Shown: piece after piece, positions 55,762 through 64,000 of the stretch
Position numbering within the stretch: the stretch's first letter is position 1
Layout of the letters: every line of letters begins with the position of its first letter
DNA from: Panagrolaimus kolymaensis
Lineage: Eukaryota > Nematoda > Chromadorea > Rhabditida > Panagrolaimidae
Reading direction: 5' to 3'
Assembly (NCBI GenBank): GCA_028622995.1
Contig: JAJQJQ010000008.1
Location: forward strand, 1,550,001 to 1,614,000
DNA: 64,000 bases
Position numbers and translations under genes: made by a program
The notes under the pieces: model-generated
Seen by the model: the letters and a program-made list of their open reading frames with translations, nothing else
Told to the model about the DNA's origin: nothing
The model's database searches: none

Positions 55762-58700
55762 ATTAAATAAAATTAGCTAATTTTTTGAGCAAAAATTTAA
55801 AAAATAAGCTTTTTCCTGGGAGGACCAAAAAATACTATGACAGTAATGGATTTTTAATTTAATATTGTTAAAATTTGATTACTATCACAAAAGAAATTGA
55901 TATTATAAATAATAATAATAACTTTTTAAGCAAATATAGTTGCAGCAGTGGCGTCAAAAATATATGTATGTATAACAACGACAACAAAAGGCTGTCAGCA
56001 CTAGCTAGCTTGCAGCAATAATAATGGCAGTGAGGAGTCCGTTAGTAAGTCGTCTTCAAAAATTGACTCAAAAAAAAGAAGAAAAAAAGCAAGCGAGCGA
56101 GCAAAGTAAAAAAAAAACACATAAAAAAAGTGGGAGGAGAAAGTCAAAATAAAGAGGGATAAAAGAAGCATCAAAAAAAAAATTGTGTTTGAACTTAAAA
56201 TTTATTTTTTTGCGGTGTTTTTCGACTTTTTTTTTTATTTTTTCAAAAGTCTGTCTTCAAACAGCTGTTTTCTAGCTTTAGCCACAAACATGCCTGATCG
56301 CTTGCTTTTTTGAGATCCGACACCAAAGTTGAAAGAAGAAAACATGCGTGTGGCGATCAAATACATTTTTTTCTGCCTCTCTCTTTTTTTTCATTCAGCT
56401 AAGGAAAGTGTGAAAAGCTTTGACAAAGTGAAGTAAAAAAAAGTGATGTGTGTTGACAAAACAAAACAAAATGGCAAAAAATGGATGTTAGTGGCACAAA
56501 GGTAATTCAAAAGAGGTAATCTGATATCCATCAAATAAATTTTTAAACTCAAATAATTTTATTTTATCTACCTTTTCTTTGCTCTTTCGAGAGTGCACTT
56601 TTTTCTATTATAAAAAGCAAGCGATGGAAAAGAAAAGTATGTAGCCAAAAAAATTCCGTCAATTTTTAAAAAAATTAATGGAGTGTCAAATAAAAAAAAA
56701 TGTGGAAGTAAAAAAAAGATAAAAAAGCTTTTTAGTCAACATTTTTTTTCTTCGGTCGGCATTGTTAGAAAAATTCTTTCCTGTTATAAGTGGCATATTT
56801 TTTTAAGCCACCACCTTTTTAGTTTCCACTTCCAAAAGCCCAAAAGCGATATTAGTAGTAGTCGACGTCGACCAAAGCGAAACTAAACACACACAAAAAA
56901 AAACTAACAAAAGAAAGCGGAAGCTAAAGAAATTAAAATTTGTAAAAAAATTATTTTAATATTCAAGTTTTTTTGGTTCCTCCAAAAATTTCAAAGGAAT
57001 AAATAAGCTTATTTAAAATATAGCAAAGCCCAAAGAAAAAAATAAAGAAGATAAACGGGGTGAGAATAGACGAGGAAGAAAAAAGAGAGAAGGCGAAGCT
57101 TTTGTTTATTTGTTTGTGAATCGAATTATAAATTATTTTATTTTTTATTTTTAGTAAAGCTCTAATTTGCATATACGTGGGCAGAATGGGGCATCAAAGA
57201 ATTAAAAATATAAGCATTTCTTGAAATTTGAAGCAAATAGTAAACATTTTTGGTTTTAGATTAGTTTTGCAAAAGAATATTGATAATGTAAATATGGCTT
57301 TAGAATTTTTTTATTTATTTTGTTTTACTAGAAACAGCAGAAAAATTTTTTATAAAAAAGTCATTCCGAAATTCAAAAAAATGTTTGATACTCGACTTAA
57401 TCAAAGAAAAGAAAATGAAAAAACTAACAGATACTTTGGCATTTTTTGGAAGAAAAAACATTGTAATTTTTAGAATCGAATAAAAGTCAAAAGAACAACA
57501 ACAAAAAATTCAAGCAAGCACGTTTCTAAGAAAATTTGGGGAATGAAATTTCTCAATAAAATACCAACATGGATAATGTTTTTTCTTCCACCATAAAAGC
57601 TTGAATGAAAACAACACCAGCAAGAAGAAAAATTGAATTTTAACAGAAAAATAAAAAATAAATTTAATTCAGTCGGCCAAAAACTTTTGACACTACAAAT
57701 TTGTTTTTTTGAATTTCTGTTTTTATAGTAGCGAAGCCAACTACCGTAACTTTGAAACCAAAAAAAGAAGCAGCTAAATTTCAAAATAGGCGTTTTCGCC
57801 CAAATTTCATTCAACAAATTTCTCAAACTATGTATTCTTCAAAAAAAAAATATGGATATCAAGAAGTCAGAAGAAAAAAAAAATATATGTATAAAACTTT
57901 TATCTTTGATTCATAATAATTCCCAAAACGCCAAATAAAAAATATTTCTCACATACATTTTAAATTGCATATTTAAGCATGAAAAATATGTTGCTGACAG
58001 ACAGAAAAAAAAGCAAGGAGGAAAGGAAAAAATATTCAAAAAAAGGCGAAAATGCGCCATCAAAGATTTGTATGGATAAAAAAAAGGAAAAGCTGTTAAC
58101 AAAGCTTTTTTTGAGATTTGTAGCTCGAGATATGCGTTCCATTTCCATGTACGGCCAATGACATGGGGCGCCATGAGCAGCAACTTTGAACTTTGGCTCC
58201 CATTTCAAAAGGAAAAAGTAAGGAAAAGAGGAGGGAGGATATTCTCCCACTATGGCAAAATCCAGGAAAGCAGATAACAGCAAAAAAAAACATTGACAAA
58301 TTTTTAAACAAGAAATTTCTTTTTCCTCCTAAAAAATGCTTGTGAGCTCAGACAAAAGACATCCTTTTTTTTATCCTTCCTTTTTTGGGTGTTATTTTCT
58401 TTGATTCTTTTGCAAAAAAAAGAAAAGAAATTGGGTGTGAAAATAAAAATAAAAATAGATAAATCGAAAAAATGAGACAAAAACAACGCAAAACAAAACA
58501 AAAAAAATATATGTAAGTCATCGTATGCTTTTTTTGCTTTCCTTTTTCCAGAAATCTTCCAAAGAAAAACGATGGAAAAAAAGTTGAGGGTGGCAAGAGA
58601 CATATTTATGATTTACTGATGTTCCTTGAAACACACAAAGAAAAATAAACGATTTTCTTTTTTGCTTTGCAAGACAAATGACTTCCTTCCAGAAATTTTT

Positions 58701-58772
58701 TTTTGGTATTTATTATGCTTCTTCAAAAAACAAAGAAAAACAATACAAAGAAAACTAATAATAGCAAAAACA
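55762..58772. other. Gene-free AT-rich region
   Basis: Several 60-118-codon open frames on both strands look compositional (Lys/Phe-rich, no splice context). No bounded repeat identified. Two occurrences of AAAAAGCAAGCGATG-like strings near 56,086 and 56,622 and an inverse one near 56,297. Confidence 0.5.
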
Positions 58773-60365
58773 TTAATCAAATTTAACATTTTGAATTATA
58801 ATGGGTTTTGGAACATGCGTATATGGTTTTAATAAAATAAAAAATAATAATAAAGCAATAAGAGCGCCACCAATCACGTCGGAAATAAAATGCCAATTAT
58901 CCAATACTCTTGAAACAGCACAAATAATTGTAAAACCCGAAAATAAAGCGATTATAGTTTGACAATACAAACTTGAAAGTTTGGCTTTGAGCTGGAGGCG
59001 ACTATCCGTGTTGTTAATCATCTTTGGCAAAGTGTCCCTTCCTTTTTTGGTGGATGTTTTTTCAGAATTTAAATTTTTTGGTTGTTTCTGATTTTTAATG
59101 TTTTTTTCATGAATTGTTGAGCCCCATAATTGCCGTTCAGTTCGTTTCAAAAAATACCATAAAAATAATAAACTAAACACTGAAGCCGCGGCATGCCCGG
59201 AGGGAAAAGATAATTTTGAATTTCTCGCAAATCTAAAGGATGTTTGACATTCAAAATTTGTTACATATCCCAATGGATTATTTTCACATTCATTCAAAGT
59301 GGAAGGATTACATAATTGAATAAAATTTGGTCTTAAACGCCCCGTGAAACATTTAATGATTTCCAAAGAATATGTTAAAATCCCAAAGGATAAAATATAA
59401 TCCAAATATACATAACACGTGGATCGACAAGTTTGAAAAGATGGATTAAAAATGGATGAAATAATTGTTCGACCATTTGAAAATAAATCTTTTCGAATCC
59501 AAAAATCACCAAATATTATAAAATATGGGACACCTAAAAAGAAAGGTTTTTGTAAATTTAATTATTTAACTTCCAATTTTTTTATTATTAAGTTCTATTT
59601 TAATTTCACGCGAGCTGACAGTAAAAATAATAGGAACTGTTTCAAAAAAGTAAAAACAATAAATAACAAAAATAAATAAACGTTTTACATAAAAAAAATT
59701 TTTCATTATTTTCTAAACTAATTTTTTTATGGGAATGGTTTTCCTTAAATTTTGGAAATGTTTTTGAAGTTTATCTTGATCGACATTTTTTTTTAAATTA
59801 AGAAAAAAGCTATTGACGCCTCATAATTTTTCGAATCGAGTTTCGGAAATGCTTAGAAACTCGTAATTTGACTAAAAACTCATAACTCTATTTAAAAGAA
59901 ATTTTCAAAACCCACAAAGTTTATTCAAATTTGGAATCGAAAAATTAGTAAAAATAATCCAAAATAAAAATTTAAATGAAGTTATTTGGATTTTAAATTT
60001 CTAAAGAAAAAAAACTAACCTAAAGTAACAATTAACAATAAAGTTGTAGAAATAGTATTAGGAATAAATGGTTGCCGAATGGATGGATCATTACAATAAA
60101 ATCCTCGATCCACGGGTAAAATTAAATATCGAGTAAGCGCATAATATCCAGCAACAATGGTTAATAAATAAGTTGTTACATCAAAAATCATATAAAAAAT
60201 CATTCGCGGCACAGAAGTATCAGATTTCGCATGTCCGGTGAGAGTTAATTTCTTATGCCAAAATCGAGTACTTGTTATTGCTTTTGGTGTTGATTCTGGA
60301 AATGTATGTTGTATTTCTTCCGCTAATATATATAAAAGTTGTAAAATTTGTTTATTAAACCCCAT
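58773..60365 (-). CDS. PAP2-type lipid phosphate phosphatase
   Basis: Two exons, 60,365-60,020 and 59,533-58,773, joined in matching phase: 368 residues. All three catalytic motifs of the LPP/PAP2 family are present in order: KCFTGRLRP (KxxxxxxRP), SFPSGH, and SRVLDNWHFISD (SRxxxxxHxxxD). LPP-typical sequence RGFYCNDPSIRQPF follows the first helix (MIFYMIFDVTTYLLTIVAGY). Six helices can be placed. These membrane enzymes dephosphorylate phosphatidic acid, lysophosphatidic acid or sphingosine-1-phosphate, with the catalytic side facing outside the cell or the lumen. Between helices there is a Lys/Asn-rich loop after SFPSGH that is longer than usual. ATG at 60,365 is chosen because the frame further upstream is antisense to a clear ABCC exon; ATG at 60,407 would add 14 residues. 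Confidence 0.92.
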
Positions 60366-60373
60366 TATTTTAG

Positions 60374-63300
60374 GTTGAAATAAGTCGAGTTCTCCTTTAT
60401 GGCGCATGTTGGGCAGTAAGCTATCGAACAGGCATTCGAGTTCGTGGAGCTGTTCTTTCACTAATGTACAAACATTTAATGCATGCAAGAACTATGAAGA
60501 AACATACTCCAGCTGAAGTAAGCCCTATCTTTATTTATCATCTTTCAAAATCTATCGTGTGCTTTTTTCAGATCGTAAATGTTTGTGCCAACGACGGACA
60601 ACGGTTATTCGATGCCGTAACTTTTGCCCCATTAGTCTTGGTTGGACCTTTCGTTCTTGTTGGAGGCTTAATATTTTTACTCAAAGTTATTGGATGGCCT
60701 TCTCTTGCGGGAATCGGAATTTTTGTTTTGTTCGATGTAGTCCAAGCTATTCTCGGGGTGACTATGGTTAAATTCAGAAATCAAGCTATTAAACAAACTG
60801 AAAAACGAGTTAGTTTCTAACAACTTTTTAGACCTCTAAAAGCATGGTTTTTAGATGAATTTAATGGGCGAAGTAATTAGATGTATTCGAATAATTAAAA
60901 TGAATGCATGGGAACATTTATTCATTCGACGAATCAATGAAGTTCGTGCTAAAGAACAACGTAGTCTTAAAGTGGCTGGGTATGCTGTGAGTTTGGCCAT
61001 CGCTACTGGCACTATTGTTCCTGTCGTGGCTACAATCGTCACGGTATTAGTTGTGGTTTCTGTTGGCTCAGATTTAAAAGCAAGCGATGTAAGTTTTTTT
61101 CTATCGCCTGCTTTTTTGACTTTTTAAGTTTTCAAATTTTAAATTTTTTTAGGCATTCAGTTCGATAACCGTATTTTTTGTTATGCTTTTTGGTATTCGA
61201 ATGATTCCATATGGATCTAGATATTTAGCTGAAGCGTCACAATCAATTCGAAAAATTCAAAAAATGTTATTATATCCAGTTTATGATGAATCCCTACCAA
61301 TTCCAAGAACTCGAGATGTAGCGATTTCGCTTAAAAATGCTAAATTTGTTTGGGATGTTATTGAAGCAACAGATAAACCTGCAAAACAAACAAAGAAATC
61401 CAAGCGAGCTGCAGCCGCGGCAGCTCAATCAGCTGAAACAGAACCATTAAAAAAAGAAGAAAATAAGGAATTTATTTTGAGTGAATTAAATTTGAGCATT
61501 CAAAAGGTAGGTTAATTTTTTTTTTGAAACATTCCAGGGCAAAAAAATCGAGCTATCGAGTATCAAACATTCGAATCATATTTTTAATCGATTTCAAAGT
61601 TAATAATCGAAAAAAAAAATAGAATTAATTTTTCAGTTTTAATTTAAAGCAAAAAACCTTTTTTTTAACCCACAAAAAAAGTCAAAATCTTTTGATAAAG
61701 CATAATTATATATATTTTAAAAACATGTGTTTTCAATTCAATTTTTAGCTTTTTTTTAATTTTTGAGAAGTCATCAACTTTATTTTGAAGTTTTGAAAAA
61801 AAAAATTTGTTTTTAAAACAGATTTTTCTACCAAAACCCAATTAATTCCTCAACCATCTAATGAGTTTTTTGTTATTTTTAGAGAGAACTTATTGGAGTA
61901 TGTGGCCCTGTGGGTTCTGGAAAGACTTCCTTCCTCCATTCCATTATCGGTCAACTTTTGCATGAATCCGGCGAATTTGCTGTTGCTGGTTCACCCGTGC
62001 TTGTTTCTCAAGTCCCTTGCATCCTAAATGCTACAGTTCGAGAAAATATTTTATTTGGTTTACAAATGAATAATCAACGTTATTATCGAGCCATAGATTC
62101 TTCAGAATTAACAAAAGATTTAGAAACTATGCCTCGAAATGAAATGACTGAAATTGGCGAACGCGGGGTTACTCTTTCGGGTGGACAACGAGCTCGACTC
62201 TCCCTAGCTCGTGCCCTTTATGCTTCAAAAGATATTTATCTCCTCGATGATATTTTTTCTTCAATCGATAAACAAGTTGCAGATAAAATTTTTGAAAAAG
62301 CAATTAAAACATATTTGGAAAATAAAACTATTTTATTAGTTACTTCGGATGCGGAATATTTATCAAAATGTGATAAAATTATTTTCTTCAAAGATGGAAA
62401 AATTTCTGGATTTGAAACTCACGAAAAATTATTGGATGTTTCAGAAGAATATAAAGATTTCTTCGAACATTATATTCAGCCCCAATCTTTCCAATCAAGG
62501 GTGAGTTCTCCTGAAGCACCCAAGCCAGAATTAAATGGAAACAGCAAAGATTCGGCGGCGGCTATGAATGGCAAAGAAGTAGGAGCTGAAAATGAAACAA
62601 ATGATAAACTTGGAGAAGAGGAAGAAGATTTGGGTTTACAAGAAATATCTAAAAGTGTTTATTAGTGAGTTTTTTAATTTAAAAGATAGTATAAAATTTT
62701 GAATATGGTCGAGCGGCTTCGATATCAGTTTTGGACGAACAACTGAAATTTGCATATATATTTTTTTAATCCTAAAAAAGTAAATATTGCAAAAAGTTAT
62801 CCAAAATTTTTTCTCTAAAAATTTGAAAATCAATGACATTTTCTTTAATGAATTTTTTTTCAATATTTTTTTTGACCTTTAGCTAATTTAGTAAAAAACT
62901 CTCTATGCATATTTTTTTCTTAGCTTTTTCCAAACAAAAAATGTTTCAAAAAAAACAAGTTTCAATTTTACAACTATTTATGTCGCCAAATCCTGTTTTA
63001 ATGGGCCAAAAAAGTTTGATTTAAAATTTTCTTTTTGAAGCATTTATCGAAAGAGAAATTGTGTCTAAAACAAAGTTTAACAAAAAATTTACATAATTTA
63101 AAAAAAGTGAGGCTGGAAACTTTTTTTTGTGAGCAAAAGCATATCATTTTTTAATTTTACTTTATTTATTTCAGTGAATATATTCAAGCTGGTGGAGGAT
63201 GGCTTGTATTCTCTTTCGTCATGTTGGCTTTCCTCATAAATGTTTCATCAGGAATTTTTTCAACTTATTGGTTATCTAAATGGATGAATGATGCCCATCA

Positions 63301-64000
63301 TGATATCGTGGATGAAAATGGAACAATTTTCCATCAAACTTTGGCCAATCAAAAGGATTTATCTTTTTACACCACCGTTTATTCTTGCTCATTATTTATT
63401 CTATTTTTTACTGGACTTTTTAAAGCTATGATTTTTGTAAAAGTTACTCTTAAAGCTGCCACAAATTTGCATAATCGAATGTTAAATTCTGTGCTTTTTG
63501 GAATAACCAACTTTTTTGATGTAACTCCAACGGGGCGAATTTTAAATCGATTTTCAAAAGATTTGGATGAAATTGATGTGAAGCTTCCATTTTCTGCTGA
63601 AGCTTTACTCCAAAATATGATAATTTGTGTTGGATTTTTAATTATGATTGCATATGTTTTCCCACTTTTTCTGATCGCTTGCATTCCATTATTCGCTATT
63701 TTTATTGTATTTTTCCTTTGCTTTCGTGCTGGGATTCGAAGTTTGAAGAGAACAGAAAATATTTCAAGAAGTCCTTTATTTTCTCATGTTTCAAGCAGCT
63801 TGGAAGGAGCAGTAACGATTCATAGTTTTTCACAAACCAATCGATTTATTGATGGATTTAAAATTAAATTGGATGAACATTCTGGCGCACTTTTTATGTT
63901 TCAATCTGCAATGCGATGGCAAGCTGTATGGCTGGATTTATTAGTGGTGGCAGTAACTTTTATTGTTTCAAGTTTAATAGTTATTTTGACGACTTCCATT
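60374..64000 (+). CDS. ABCC (MRP-type) ABC transporter, both ends missing
   Basis: Exons are 60,374-60,517, 60,572-60,808, 60,855-61,088, 61,153-61,506, 61,883-62,664 and 63,175 to the window edge; all phases agree. The first exon starts inside transmembrane domain 1 (YRTGIRVRGAVLSLMYKHLM), followed by EIVNVCANDGQRLFDAV, the helix region, and MGEVIRCIRIIKMNAWEHLF, which is ABCC-typical. Nucleotide-binding domain 1: GPVGSGKTSFL, then SQVPCILNATVRENILFG, LSGGQRARLSLARALY and IYLLDDIFSSID. An Ala/Lys linker (KKSKRAAAAAAQSAETE) precedes this domain and an acidic linker (LGEEEEDLG) follows it. Domain 2 helices begin, with PTGRILNRFSKDLDEID. ABCC proteins export organic anions and conjugates across membranes. 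Roughly the first 150-200 residues expected for even a short ABCC are not present upstream; the region before is occupied by the PAP2 gene on the other strand. Confidence 0.9.

Noticed and set aside
60366..60488. Extension of the PAP2 protein upstream to an ATG at 60,488
   Set aside because: This frame is exactly antisense to the well-supported ABCC exon; the residues do not resemble PAP2 N-termini.
62700..62760. Possible tRNA-like string around GGTCGAGCGGC
   Set aside because: No cloverleaf can be drawn and no T-arm GGTTCGA with proper spacing follows; it lies in an intron of the ABCC gene.

Overview
The window is AT-rich eukaryotic DNA, most likely from a nematode. The reasons are multi-exon genes with very short introns (about 41-55 bp is common), T-rich acceptors ending in TTTCAG or TTTTAG, a von Willebrand D/C8 plus C-type lectin gene, a chemoreceptor-like seven-helix protein, and a high load of non-autonomous DNA transposons. 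No species can be named from the sequence alone. Exon joins were worked out by hand. Where I list exons, splice sites, reading phase and total length agree unless I say otherwise.

Layout. 1-6,840: a 147-bp satellite (1-494 and 3,505-6,386), a six-exon gene of unknown family (727-2,417) with a decayed partial paralogue beside it, a minus-strand ORF, and a 3' gene fragment fused to the satellite. The satellite is split by a 1,465-bp inverted-repeat transposon (3,914-5,378). A second copy of that transposon, in opposite orientation and of identical length, lies at 9,735-11,199 against a coding exon. 7,405-8,536: a 5'-incomplete vWD/C8/C-type lectin gene. 11,600-18,790: almost gene-free DNA carrying three short elements with clear target duplications: a TTAA MITE, an 8-bp-TSD element filled with a minisatellite, and a GC-rich 8-bp-TSD hAT-like MITE. 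18,789-21,322: a sugar transporter with a one-base frameshift. 21,323-26,719: no gene; one TA-flanked MITE at 23,873-24,717.

26,720-34,432: two tandem paralogous genes, each encoding a protein made of two Hsp70-derived modules: a compacted N-terminal pseudo-nucleotide-binding domain with a substrate-binding beta-domain, then a linker of very different length, then a full second nucleotide-binding domain ending the protein. I consider this the most interesting content. 34,661-39,500: a nested transposon cluster with a 545-bp foldback, a large foldback, and three hAT elements, one still carrying a recognisable hAT transposase C-terminus.

39,554-40,680: a seven-helix receptor broken by a frameshift near its last helix. 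42,116-47,864: a 14-exon full-length ABCA transporter. 47,865-52,223: diverged repeats and minisatellites with a TA-flanked insertion. 52,224-55,761: a six-exon methyltransferase-like gene. 58,773-60,365: a two-exon PAP2 lipid phosphatase on the minus strand. It is head-to-head with, and only 8 bp from, the first visible exon of an ABCC (MRP-type) transporter that runs off the right edge.

No rRNA, tRNA, CRISPR or prokaryotic feature was seen. The genes do not form one pathway; two ABC exporters and a lipid phosphatase share the right half but nothing in the sequence links them functionally.
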